Below, in pieces: positions 38,231-46,579 of a stretch of 64,000 nucleotides of DNA; position 1 is the first letter of the stretch; every line of letters starts with the position of its first letter. The notes beneath the pieces are model-generated. The model was not told the DNA's origin. It ran no database searches and was given only the letters and a program-made list of their open reading frames with translations. The position numbers were made by a program, and so were the translations under genes. Origin of the DNA: Thermoplasmata archaeon (lineage in GTDB: Archaea; Thermoplasmatota; Thermoplasmata; GCA-020350865); the NCBI GenBank assembly GCA_020348445.1, contig CP070751.1, positions 3,681,002 through 3,745,001 on the forward strand. Reading direction: 5' to 3'.

Positions 38231-38881
38231 ATGCACAAAACAGTGGATATATCAGTTGAAGAAGATATCTTAAAGGCCAACAGGGAAATCGCCTTGGAAA
38301 ATGCAACTTTGTTAAAGAAATATGGCGTATATTCAATAGATTTCATGGGTTCCATTGGATCAGGTAAAACCCTCTTAATCGAGAGGATCTTGGAGATATT
38401 GGGGGAAAAAGGGAAGAAAGGGGCGGCAATAGCAGGGGATGTAGCAGGTGATGACGATTATAAACGCATCTTGCATCATGATGTTCCCGCAGTTTCCCTG
38501 AACACAGGAAAGGAATGTCATCTTGACGCCCACTTGGTGTCCCATGCATTGGAGGATTTGGATTTTAAGGGTGTTGACGTCCTTTTCATAGAGAACGTCG
38601 GCAATCTCGTATGCCCAATGGACTTTCCCTTGGGCACAGATAAAAGGGCAGTTGTTATCTCTGTTACTGAAGGGGATGATATGGTAAGAAAGCATCCTGC
38701 CATATTTGGTCTGGCAGATGTTATCGTTATCAATAAGATCGACTTGGCTGACATCATGGAGGTTGATATTAAGAGGATCGAAAGCGATGCTAAAAAAATC
38801 AATCCGCATACCAAAATTTGCCAAACAGATGCAAAGCACGGGGTAGGAATCAAGAAATTGATGTCAGAATTGGAAATCTAG
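38231..38881 (+). CDS. hypB: Hydrogenase nickel-incorporation GTPase HypB
   Basis: A SIMIBI-class GTPase that, with HypA, inserts nickel into the NiFe hydrogenase large subunit. The 216 residues are typical. The P-loop is GSIGSGKT (residues 37-44), with the metal-site block ECHLDAHLV (Cys and His ligands at the dimer interface), ENVGNLVCP and NKIDL for guanine recognition. It lacks the histidine-rich nickel-storage N-terminus of some bacterial HypB. Eleven bases separate it from hypF. No hypA, hypC, hypD, hypE or hydrogenase gene is present in this window. Confidence 0.95.
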   Translation: MHKTVDISVEEDILKANREIALENATLLKKYGVYSIDFMGSIGSGKTLLIERILEILGEKGKKGAAIAGDVAGDDDYKRILHHDVPAVSLNTGKECHLDAHLVSHALEDLDFKGVDVLFIENVGNLVCPMDFPLGTDKRAVVISVTEGDDMVRKHPAIFGLADVIVINKIDLADIMEVDIKRIESDAKKINPHTKICQTDAKHGVGIKKLMSELEI

Positions 38882-38891
38882 GTTTGAGGAT

Positions 38892-41126
38892 ATGAGGATA
38901 GTCTTTTATGGTTTGGTTCAGGGCGTTGGCTTTCGACCTGCTGTTTATCGAGTGGCAAAATCCCTGGGATTAAAGGGTTATATTAGGAATAATGGCTCCA
39001 ATGTGGAGGTCGTGGTGGATAAAAATCACGAGAAACTGATTGAACATTTGAAATCAGAGCTTCCCCCCCTTGCTGAAATCACGCGAATGGAATTTGATGA
39101 TGGCTTTCGGGGATTGGAATATCAGGATTTCAGTATTGTGTTTAGCGAGGATGGTGAGCGAAGCTCTGTTATTCCCACGGACACTGCCATCTGCGATGAT
39201 TGTCTGTCTGAACTGTTTGATGAGACGGATAGAAGATATCTTTACCCTTTTATAAATTGTACAAACTGTGGGGCGCGCTTCTCAGCCATAGAATCCGTAC
39301 CCTACGACAGGATAAATACTTCAATGAATCCCTTTAAACTGTGTGAGAAGTGCCAGGGTGAATATGACATACCATCTGATAGGCGGTTTTATGCCCAAAC
39401 CATATCCTGCAAGGACGACGGCCCACATTTTACTCTGTATGGAAAGGATGAGAAGGTAATCAAAACCGATAATGCAATCGAACATTTTGCTGAGCAAATC
39501 GATTCCGGAGCCATTGGGGTTCTTAAAAGCTGGGGCGGGATGCACCTAATCTGCAATCTCGAGGTTCTTTCCCGGTTCAGGGAATGGTATTCCCGGCCTG
39601 AAAAGCCCTTTGCCGTGATGGCCCGGAATATAAATGCCGCAAGGGAGCTTGCCGAGATATCTTCCTTTGACAAAGAACTCCTTTTATCCCTTCAAAGGCC
39701 CATTGTTATCGTGCAAAAAAGAGAAGATCGCAGGGATGATTACCTCTTGGACCTGGTATCACCTAAATTGGATAATATCGGCATATATTTACCTTACTCT
39801 TCAATCCAGCATCTGTTGTTTCTGTACCTGAAAAAAGATGCAATAATCATGACGTCCGCAAATCCCCCTGGAGAGCCCATTGTAATAGACAATGAGGGGG
39901 TTTTTAAACTGGGTGTGGATGTTTACATGCTTCATAACAGGAACATAATAAATCGAATCGATGATTCAGTTCTGATTCCCTTCGAGGGCAGGACATTTTT
40001 TATTAGAAAATCAAGGGGTTTTGTCCCCAAGGAATTGAATCCCCATCATGATAAAAAGGTTGTAGCAGTGGGTCCTGAGGAAAATCTGACAACTTCTGTT
40101 GCCTTTGGTGGAAAAATGTACACGAGCCAGTACATCGGGGATGTAAGAAAATACAACGTTTATGACTTCCAAAGATCTGCTACATATCATCTAATGAATT
40201 TGTTTGGTATTACAGAAGTGGATGCAATAGGTGCTGATTTACATCCCCTTTACACATCCCGTCACTTTGCCTCTGAGTTGGGTGAGAAATATGAAGCCGA
40301 GGTAATTGAGGTGCAGCATCACTGGGCCCATGCAGTCTCGTTGATGGTGGACAATGATATCTCAGATGAGATAGTATGTTTGACACTTGATGGAGCAGGA
40401 TACGGTTCAGACGGGAATATCTGGGGTGGTGAGGTCCTTTTGTCCTCCTTTACTGATTTTACTAGAATAGCTAGATTGGAGTACCTTCCTTTAATTGGGG
40501 GAGATAAAGCTGTATCCGACCCTAGAAGGCTGGTTTTTGCAATTTCAGAGAAACTCGGGATTGAAACTGATTATTTCGACGATGAAACTGCCTCTGTTTT
40601 TAGGAAAGCCCTGAAAAACAGCCCAATAAGCTGTAGCTTAGGGCGCTTTCTTGATGCAATCTCCTGTTATCTCGGAGTATGCTGTGAAAAGACCTATGAC
40701 GGTGAACCTGCGATAAAGCTGGAGAGATATCTAAATAGAGGCAAGAGAAAGTTCGATTTCAAGGGTGGGGTAAAAGATTCTGAGGTTCAGGTGGTAGAGA
40801 CTCTCCCTCTTTTTGAGCAGTTATTTGAATACTGTAAAAATGGCGATCTTACTGACCAAGATAAGTACAATCTGGCATATTCCATGGTCGCTGCTGTCCT
40901 CGAGTCCATGGTTGAGATAGCTGTAGATAGGGCCAAGGAACTGAATATTCCCATAATTGGAATAACAGGGGGCGTGGCCTATAATCTTCCCATTGTTCGA
41001 ATTATCAATTATGGGGTAAAAAAGGGGGATTTGACCCTCGTAACCCACAATAATGTCCCATGCGGCGATGGCGGGATATCCGTCGGGCAGAATGCAATTG
41101 CCGGTAATATTTTAAGGAGCAAATAA
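38892..41126 (+). CDS. hypF: Carbamoyltransferase HypF
   Basis: Uses carbamoyl phosphate and ATP to make the carbamoyl-adenylate from which the CN ligands of NiFe hydrogenase arise. The 744 residues carry all domains in order: acylphosphatase (VQGVGFRPAVYRVAKSL, 9-25), tandem zinc fingers (101-178), a YrdC-like domain (about 190-370) and a Kae1-like C-terminal domain (VQHHWAHAVSLM; LDGAGYGSDGNIWGGE). The first zinc site is intact (C101, C104, C123, C126). In the second (C151, C154, C173) the last ligand, normally cysteine in CPxCGP, is Asp176 in CKDDGP. Asp might still bind metal. It follows hypB by 11 bases. Confidence 0.95.
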   Translation: MRIVFYGLVQGVGFRPAVYRVAKSLGLKGYIRNNGSNVEVVVDKNHEKLIEHLKSELPPLAEITRMEFDDGFRGLEYQDFSIVFSEDGERSSVIPTDTAICDDCLSELFDETDRRYLYPFINCTNCGARFSAIESVPYDRINTSMNPFKLCEKCQGEYDIPSDRRFYAQTISCKDDGPHFTLYGKDEKVIKTDNAIEHFAEQIDSGAIGVLKSWGGMHLICNLEVLSRFREWYSRPEKPFAVMARNINAARELAEISSFDKELLLSLQRPIVIVQKREDRRDDYLLDLVSPKLDNIGIYLPYSSIQHLLFLYLKKDAIIMTSANPPGEPIVIDNEGVFKLGVDVYMLHNRNIINRIDDSVLIPFEGRTFFIRKSRGFVPKELNPHHDKKVVAVGPEENLTTSVAFGGKMYTSQYIGDVRKYNVYDFQRSATYHLMNLFGITEVDAIGADLHPLYTSRHFASELGEKYEAEVIEVQHHWAHAVSLMVDNDISDEIVCLTLDGAGYGSDGNIWGGEVLLSSFTDFTRIARLEYLPLIGGDKAVSDPRRLVFAISEKLGIETDYFDDETASVFRKALKNSPISCSLGRFLDAISCYLGVCCEKTYDGEPAIKLERYLNRGKRKFDFKGGVKDSEVQVVETLPLFEQLFEYCKNGDLTDQDKYNLAYSMVAAVLESMVEIAVDRAKELNIPIIGITGGVAYNLPIVRIINYGVKKGDLTLVTHNNVPCGDGGISVGQNAIAGNILRSK

Positions 41127-41224
41127 TGGAATTTCCCTCGATTGCGAATTTCTCCTCTGATAATGAGAGGGAAAATGTTATATTCTATACCAATTGTTTT
41201 TTCGCCAAATAAGGAGGTTTCCAT

Positions 41225-41440
41225 ATGGGACACAGAATAGGAAAAGAGAAAATTACACGTGAGCCAGGATTTTTGTACTATGTAGGTAAAGACGGATATG
41301 TATGGCGCGCACCAATGAAGACCAACAAGCGCGGCAGAAAGAAGAAAGTCGGATCCGAGAGGATCAAGAAGCGAAAGGGATATATGTACTATCTCGACAA
41401 AAGAGGATATGTTGGCGAAGCCAAGATGGCAAGAAAATAA
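41225..41440 (+). CDS. Small basic two-repeat protein
   Basis: A 71-residue, very basic conserved protein of unknown function. It consists of two related units of about 25 residues: EKITREPGFLYYVGKDGYV and ERIKKRKGYMYYLDKRGYV, joined by a Lys/Arg-rich linker. I have the impression that similar proteins are widespread in archaea and bacteria, but know no assigned role. An exceptionally good ribosome site, AAGGAGGT, lies six to seven bases before the ATG, suggesting high expression. Nucleic-acid binding is possible from the charge. Confidence 0.8.
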   Translation: MGHRIGKEKITREPGFLYYVGKDGYVWRAPMKTNKRGRKKKVGSERIKKRKGYMYYLDKRGYVGEAKMARK

Positions 41441-41541
41441 AGAATGCCTATCCAAAATCCTTTTTCTAAATTATTAGGCTCTCTACACTTCGAAATTTCG
41501 CCATACATCAAATAAAATAGGAAAAATGCTCGAGCAAAAAG

Positions 41542-41575
41542 CAGGTTGCAAATCCTCAACCTGTATAATTTTTTT
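41542..41575 (+). terminator. Stem-loop and T-run terminator
   Basis: CAGGTTG (41542-41548) and CAACCTG (41557-41563) pair around an eight-base loop and are followed by a long T-rich tract (TATAATTTTTTTTT). It lies between the convergent small basic gene and the padR gene and would end the plus-strand transcript. Confidence 0.65.
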
Positions 41576-41878
41576 TTATTTTTTACAAATACATGATCTC
41601 ATTTCATCTATATCGCAGAACGTTTCAAAAAATGTGTTTATATGGGCTTCAAGCTGTTTTTGCCCCCTTTTTGTAAGGGAGTAGCGCTTATTTTTATCGA
41701 CAGATAAAAGGCCTTTGTCCTTTAGATCTTTTAGAACAGGGTAGATTGTTCCCGGGCTTGGTTTGTGTCCCTTTCTCTTTTCAAGCTCAATTGCTATCTC
41801 GGCCCCGGTCATGCTCTTTTTACTGATAAGCCAAAGAATAAGGAAATTCAAGAAACCTTTCATCTGACAATGTGTCAT
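41576..41878 (-). CDS. PadR-family transcription regulator
   Basis: A 100-residue winged-helix repressor of the PadR type: FLNFLILWLISKKSMTGAEIAIEL, then the signature SPGTIYPVLKDLKDKGLL and the wing DKNKRYSLTKRG. The C-terminal dimer helix is short and ends in a cysteine-containing segment, MRSCICKK. It is transcribed divergently from the 46-residue gene at 42012, and four copies of a 16-bp palindrome fill the space between them; one covers its own promoter. It most likely represses itself and the small gene, and could sense a metal or thiol ligand through its cysteines (inference). Confidence 0.88.
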   Translation of the reverse strand: MTHCQMKGFLNFLILWLISKKSMTGAEIAIELEKRKGHKPSPGTIYPVLKDLKDKGLLSVDKNKRYSLTKRGQKQLEAHINTFFETFCDIDEMRSCICKK

Positions 41879-41887
41879 CGCTCAATG

Positions 41888-41990
41888 TATCGGAAAAACG
41901 ATATTAAAACGTTTGGTATTATCAAAAAGTATCGGAAAACCGATATGTTTATATAGAAGCTATCGCATATCCGATATCGGAAACCCGATA
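41888..41990. promoter_or_regulatory. Array of four PadR-type operators
   Basis: A 16-bp inverted repeat, TATCGG-N4-CCGATA, occurs at 41930-41945 (perfect) and 41975-41990 (perfect), with variants at 41888-41903 (TATCGGAAAAACGATA) and 41961-41976 (TATCGCATATCCGATA). A TATA box for the plus-strand gene lies at about 41947-41955 between copies, and the copy at 41888 abuts the minus-strand TATA region of padR. GGAGGTG at 41999-42005 is the ribosome site of the small gene. Confidence 0.8.
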
Positions 41991-42011
41991 TAAGCTATGG
42001 AGGTGAAAAAA

Positions 42012-42152
42012 ATGACACATGGAATGTGTTGCGGAAGACAGTTCCTCACATCCGAGGAAAAGATAGAAAAACTTGAAGAATACAAAAAATGGCTGGACAA
42101 TGAAAGCAAGGGTGTTGAGGAAGCAATCGAAAAACTAAAAGAGGCCAGTTAA
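42012..42152 (+). CDS. 46-residue CC-motif coiled-coil protein
   Basis: A short gene starting MTHGMCCGRQFLTSEEKIEKL and ending IEKLKEAS. GGAGGTG sits just before the ATG and a PadR operator array lies upstream. The N-terminus has a Cys-Cys pair and His that could bind metal; the rest is one amphipathic, highly charged helix of about 33 residues. Small proteins of this type (CC motif, then an LTxEEKIExLEEY helix) are in my recollection common beside PadR regulators in archaea, but their function is not known to me. It is probably the main target of the PadR protein. Confidence 0.8.
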   Translation: MTHGMCCGRQFLTSEEKIEKLEEYKKWLDNESKGVEEAIEKLKEAS

Positions 42153-42177
42153 TTCTGGCCCTTATATTTTTATTTAC
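42143..42177 (+). terminator. Stem-loop terminator overlapping a stop codon
   Basis: GGCCAG (42143-42148) and CTGGCC (42155-42160) pair around a six-base loop that contains the TAA of the small gene, followed by TTATATTTTTATTT. Confidence 0.7.
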
Positions 42178-42243
42178 ATTTGACGAGATTTGGTTACATT
42201 CTATGCGAAGAAAATATAAATAAGGATGTCAATGAGCTAATTA

Positions 42244-42639
42244 ATGGATGGAAAACTTATATTCATATACAACGCTGATTCAGGCATCATCAGCTCTGTT
42301 TCGGATTACTTTCACAAGATAGTAAAACCTGATACATACCAATGCAATCTCTGCGCCTTGACTTATGGGAATCTGGGTATGAAGACCCAATGGAAGGATT
42401 TTATCGAGAATCTTGAGATTTCAGTGGAGTTTTTCCACAAGGACGAGTTCAAATCAAAATATCCCTGGGAAAAGGCAAAATTCCCTTCTGCCTACATTTT
42501 CAAGGACTCGGAATTATATCTCTTGATCGCCCAAAAGGATATGAACCAATTGCACACATTGGATGAGCTCATTAACCTGGTAAATGAGAAGTTAAAGGAG
42601 TTTAAGGATAAGCAGGATGATTACTGCCTTTTAAAATAG
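42244..42639 (+). CDS. Conserved protein with CxxC motif, unknown function
   Basis: A 131-residue soluble protein beginning KLIFIYNADSGIISSVSDYFHK and carrying YQCNLCALTYGNLGMKTQW. The CxxC pair in a beta/alpha start recalls a redox or metal site, and the overall alternation of strands and helices could be thioredoxin-like, but I cannot assign it. I believe related proteins exist in many bacteria and archaea as uncharacterised entries. A TATA-like AATATAAATA lies about 30 bases before the ATG. Confidence 0.75.
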   Translation: MDGKLIFIYNADSGIISSVSDYFHKIVKPDTYQCNLCALTYGNLGMKTQWKDFIENLEISVEFFHKDEFKSKYPWEKAKFPSAYIFKDSELYLLIAQKDMNQLHTLDELINLVNEKLKEFKDKQDDYCLLK

Positions 42640-42681
42640 TTGATGACCCTATTATGAATGCCAATCCATCAAGTAATTTGA

Positions 42682-43205
42682 TTACCCCAGCACTTGAATG
42701 TTCTTCTTTTTACAAATATCCTTGAGCTGCTTTGGCCACACTGTGACACTTACCTCCCCAAGATGGGCTCTTTTGAGAAGCAGCATATAGGTTCGTGACT
42801 GTCCAATACCACTACCGATTGACAGTGGGATCGTGTCGTTCAAGATTGCCTGATGGTACTTCTTTTTAAGAAAATCCAACTGGCCTGGCATCTCAAGCTG
42901 TGTTTTAAGGATTTCTTTTGTCAAACGAATTCCCATTGAGGGGAGCTCATGGCGTCTTTGGTCACGGGTTTCCTGAGGGGAATATCACTGTTTAGGACGT
43001 GCATTAGCTTTTTAGCCTTTGATGTTGTCTTCATAATCAAATCATCGTAGTCAGCTACCCTCATCTCGTGGGGATATCAGTCCGAAAAAAGCCAACCGAC
43101 GCCTTTTATGAATATAGCTAAATACTTTTGCTGGCCCTCTGTTTTCCTCTGCTTTCGTGCTACGTCGGAGAAAGTGTCAAGTATATCCTCGGCATGGTGG
43201 AATTT
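42682..43205 (-). pseudogene. asnA: Decayed aspartate-ammonia ligase (asparagine synthetase A)
   Basis: The last 84 codons are intact and clearly AsnA: SMGIRLTKEILKTQL, YHQAILNDTIPLSIGSGIGQSRTYMLLL and EVSVTVWPKQLKDIC match the C-terminus of the ATP-dependent, ammonia-using enzyme. Further upstream on the minus strand, matching pieces appear in other frames: a segment reading SDVARKQRKTEGQQKYLAIF and GVGWLF, then ADYDDLIM, then LNSDIPLRKPVTKDAM. At least two frameshifts separate them and no start is present, so the gene is dead. It lies just downstream of gatD, another amide-nitrogen gene, and hints that asparagine synthesis now runs by another route. Confidence 0.8.
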
Positions 43206-43310
43206 AAACTCTTTTTATTATCTTGATAATTATGAAATGCCAAGATTCTTACAAAATTTTTACTAATATATTTTATTCCTCAGTGGGCCCTTACTTTAAA
43301 AAAGAAATAT

Positions 43311-44702
43311 CTATCTCAAATATCTATTCACAAAATTGTCAACTTCAGGTATTCCTCCTTGCAATATGATATAACCGTTATGTGGTTCCCTTTCTGTAAT
43401 CTCGCCTGCAATAGGTGTAAGCATGATCTTTTTTACTTCATCTAAGTTGCTTGTATGGCCCAACGCCCAGGCAAGTTTCATATATGCGACCTCAGGCAAC
43501 ATATTCTCTGTTGGTACCACACCGATCTTCATCAGGTCACGTCCAGTGTCATATACATACATTTGCACATATCCCCATAAGGTCTGTACCGTCATATATA
43601 CCGCTATTTCATCTTCTATAGCACGCTTTAAGGGTTCATACAGTGGTTTATTGACATGACCAAGTCCAGTACCCGCTATGACTATGCCTTTGTATTTATG
43701 GTCTATCAGTGACTCTATAATATCAGGCATCATGTTAGGGTAATAGTATACTATAGCCACCTTCTCTTCAAATGCTGTATCTATCTTCACGTCTTGATCC
43801 CTTCTTCTTTTATTATAGTCTTTTCTCATATACTTGAAATCCCCTGGGGTAACAATTGCAAGTGGTATGTCACCTATTGTTCTAAATGTACTTCTGTAAC
43901 TGCTGTGCATTTTCCGAACACGCGTGCCCCTATGCAGTAAATTGTATTGATCGCTTGTAGGCCCGAACATACAAACCATTACCTCAGCAATATCGCAAAA
44001 AGCAGCGGTTCTTGTTCCGCATATTAAATTCAATGCCGCATCACTTGAGGGTCTGTCTGATGATCTCTGCGAACCTACAATGACTATTGGGACAGGCGGA
44101 TTCTGAACCATAAACGATAATATTGCCCCAGTGTGATGCATTGTGTCCGTACCATGGCCAATGATGATACCGTCAACACCATTCTCAATCTCTTTGCCGA
44201 TTGCCTTTGCAGTTGTTATATACTGCCTTGGTCCCATGTTCTCACTGAATATGCCATACAATTTCTCGGTCTTTAAATTGCAAATGCCCGCAAGTTCTGG
44301 CACAGCACCATATAACTCACCTGGGGTAAATGCTGGGATTACTGCACCTGTACGGTAATCCAATCTCGATGCAATGGTGCCTCCAGTCCCAAAAAGTGTA
44401 ACATTGGGTTTTTTAGGGTCCTTTGGGAACTCAGATTCCGGGATTTTATAATGCCCTTCTTTATAACCTATTTCTTTAATTGAATTTATTGAGCTCACTT
44501 TTAAACCTACATTGTAACCGTTATGAAGTTTTAGTACAATGTGTTGATCGTCCTCAGTTTCCGCCCTGGGGAGTATAATACCCTCAAATTTTCCTCTAGC
44601 TGATTTGATGATTACATCGCTCCAAACTTTTACACCTGATTCTTTAAGTTTCTTTTTTGCCGAGCCTCGGTACCCTTTATATATGTCCTCTTCATTCGCT
44701 AT
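43311..44702 (-). CDS. gatD: Glu-tRNA(Gln) amidotransferase subunit D
   Basis: The asparaginase-like subunit of archaeal GatDE, which frees ammonia from glutamine or asparagine for Gln-tRNA(Gln) synthesis. The catalytic core has VTLFGTGGTIASRLD (first Thr), GIIIGHGTDTMHHTGA (Thr-Asp) and a downstream lysine. From the GTG at 44498 the protein lacks the known N-terminal domain, yet upstream codons in the same frame encode it (DIYKGYRGSAKKKLKESG, FEGIILPRAETEDDQHIVLK, NGYNVGLK). This frame opens after a TAA with ATA at 44700-44702, preceded by GGGTGAT. No ATG, GTG or TTG is available, so either an ATA start is used or the start codon has mutated. Confidence 0.88.
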   Translation of the reverse strand: MANEEDIYKGYRGSAKKKLKESGVKVWSDVIIKSARGKFEGIILPRAETEDDQHIVLKLHNGYNVGLKVSSINSIKEIGYKEGHYKIPESEFPKDPKKPNVTLFGTGGTIASRLDYRTGAVIPAFTPGELYGAVPELAGICNLKTEKLYGIFSENMGPRQYITTAKAIGKEIENGVDGIIIGHGTDTMHHTGAILSFMVQNPPVPIVIVGSQRSSDRPSSDAALNLICGTRTAAFCDIAEVMVCMFGPTSDQYNLLHRGTRVRKMHSSYRSTFRTIGDIPLAIVTPGDFKYMRKDYNKRRRDQDVKIDTAFEEKVAIVYYYPNMMPDIIESLIDHKYKGIVIAGTGLGHVNKPLYEPLKRAIEDEIAVYMTVQTLWGYVQMYVYDTGRDLMKIGVVPTENMLPEVAYMKLAWALGHTSNLDEVKKIMLTPIAGEITEREPHNGYIILQGGIPEVDNFVNRYLR

Positions 44703-44817
44703 TTATATCACCCTAATTGTTTATCTAATTAATTATTATTTATTCATTTTTTTTTATACGTATATTATTATCATAAATATCTAACTTAGGTGAGGTTTTC
44801 CTAGTAAATTGATGCAA

Positions 44818-46344
44818 TTATCCCCAATGAATAAAGTTTTTTATATATTTTTCCGCTATTTGTCTATCCTTTTTCAATTTTTTATTTAGATCTTTGTCTT
44901 TAAATAATTCAAGCTGCTTTACTAGACCATCGATGATCCTTTTGTTGAAAACATCATCTTCATTATAAAAATAAGCCTGTTCTTTTAATTTTTCTGCTGA
45001 TTGAAAGCAGGATGTCGGAAGGTGATTAAACTTTTCTTCCTTCTTTTTATATCCCTCTTTGGATATATTTAAATCAACATAACATTCTTTGGCCAACCTT
45101 ATTGATTCGTCATTTGTCAAACCAAATTTTGCTGCTACCGCAATACCTGCTAACAACAAATGAATATTCGCAGATCCATCTGGAGATCTTAACTCAATAG
45201 TTTGTCTTTCTTTGCAAGAACTTCGGTTGGTAATGCCCTTATTTATTTTAAAACTAAGATCAGGTATTTTTCTCCATCCGAGTGGCACTCTTATGAGTAA
45301 AGATCTGTTTTTATCCCCCCAGCATATGTAAGTTGGCGCTTCTTGATTGGGAACGAATCTTAAATAGGAAGTTGGGTTTGTATTCCCAAATGCCGTAATG
45401 CTTGGTGCTAACTTGAGCAATCCGCCGATAATTCTTCTGGCGGTTTCACTTAGATTCTCATTATCATCTAATAAAACGTTTTTATTTTTCTTAAATGCAG
45501 CGACATGTATATGTAACCCAGTTCCTGCATGACCTACTGCGATTTTAGGGGCAAATGTTATCTCGACACCATATTTTACTGCAATATTTCTTATTATCCA
45601 CCTTGCAATGACAACATGATCCGCCATATCTTCTAATGATTCTAAATCAAGTTCTATCTCGTACTGTTCAAATCGTGTGCCGTCTTCTTGCACAATATTG
45701 CCAACTTCCGAATGCCCATATTTTGCCTTTATACCCAATGAAGCAAGTGTATATAGGATTTCATTATTCATGTCCTCATATTTTATAAATGGTTTGCTTT
45801 CTTGATAACTTCTTTGAGACACTCCAGGGAAGAGTTCGCTTTCTTGGGTAATATATTTCACATAATATTCTAGTTCACCATATGCTTCAAGGTTTATACC
45901 CGTTTTTTTCTTTAATTGCAGGTGCGCCTTTTTTATAATATACTCCGGAGCTATATCGAGTTCATCACCATTGGCATCAAAATATGAACAGAGCATGTTA
46001 AGGGTAGGAATTGCAGAGAACGGGTTTAAAAAGGCTGTTTTAAACCGAGGTATAACATATAAATCACTATTTCTTGGATCAATATATGAAAATAAACTTG
46101 ACCCGTCAACACGTTCACCGCAGTCTAATAGCATTTTTAGTTGTTTTTCACTTCTAATCGGGAAACTTAATGTCTTTAATCTACCATCCCCTCCTACAAA
46201 ATTAAAATTAAGCATTTTTATATTGTTTTCCTTGATAAAGTTAATAATGTCTTTCCGGGTAAACTCCATCGGTTCTTTCTTTAAGAATTGAGTTAGTATA
46301 TTTGTATTTTGATAAGATTTTTCATCTTCCATTTTATCACTCAT
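44818..46344 (-). CDS. glnA: Glutamine synthetase, type I-like
   Basis: Makes glutamine from glutamate, ammonia and ATP in the cytosol as a dodecamer. At 508 residues it is longer than usual because of N-terminal and C-terminal extensions. Family motifs are present: the beta-grasp DGSSLFSYIDP, the metal ligands in AYGELEYYV, GHSEVGNIVQEDGTRFEQYEIE, HAGTGLHIHVAAF, NPTSYLRFVPNQEAPTYICWG and NRSLLIRVP, then IELRSPDGSAN. It is a divergent member, so a related ligase activity cannot be ruled out. It lies between gatD and gatE, on the same strand as gatD, where glutamine is the amide donor for GatDE. Confidence 0.88.
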   Translation of the reverse strand: MSDKMEDEKSYQNTNILTQFLKKEPMEFTRKDIINFIKENNIKMLNFNFVGGDGRLKTLSFPIRSEKQLKMLLDCGERVDGSSLFSYIDPRNSDLYVIPRFKTAFLNPFSAIPTLNMLCSYFDANGDELDIAPEYIIKKAHLQLKKKTGINLEAYGELEYYVKYITQESELFPGVSQRSYQESKPFIKYEDMNNEILYTLASLGIKAKYGHSEVGNIVQEDGTRFEQYEIELDLESLEDMADHVVIARWIIRNIAVKYGVEITFAPKIAVGHAGTGLHIHVAAFKKNKNVLLDDNENLSETARRIIGGLLKLAPSITAFGNTNPTSYLRFVPNQEAPTYICWGDKNRSLLIRVPLGWRKIPDLSFKINKGITNRSSCKERQTIELRSPDGSANIHLLLAGIAVAAKFGLTNDESIRLAKECYVDLNISKEGYKKKEEKFNHLPTSCFQSAEKLKEQAYFYNEDDVFNKRIIDGLVKQLELFKDKDLNKKLKKDRQIAEKYIKNFIHWG

Positions 46345-46579
46345 ATTATTTTAACTTTCAACTGTAAATCATTTCTATTTAAAAACCTTTCTTCACCGCT
46401 GTTCAAGCAAGAATAAAGAATTTTATGGCCTAATGGGCATCATATGGCTCCCTATAATACATGACACGAACTTTATTTTTTTAATTTCTCAGTAATAGAA
46501 CCATAATAAGTATTATATTTATTTATTAATATCACTCTGGGCATATTATGGTTTAATATTTAGATGATAGGTGAAATCT

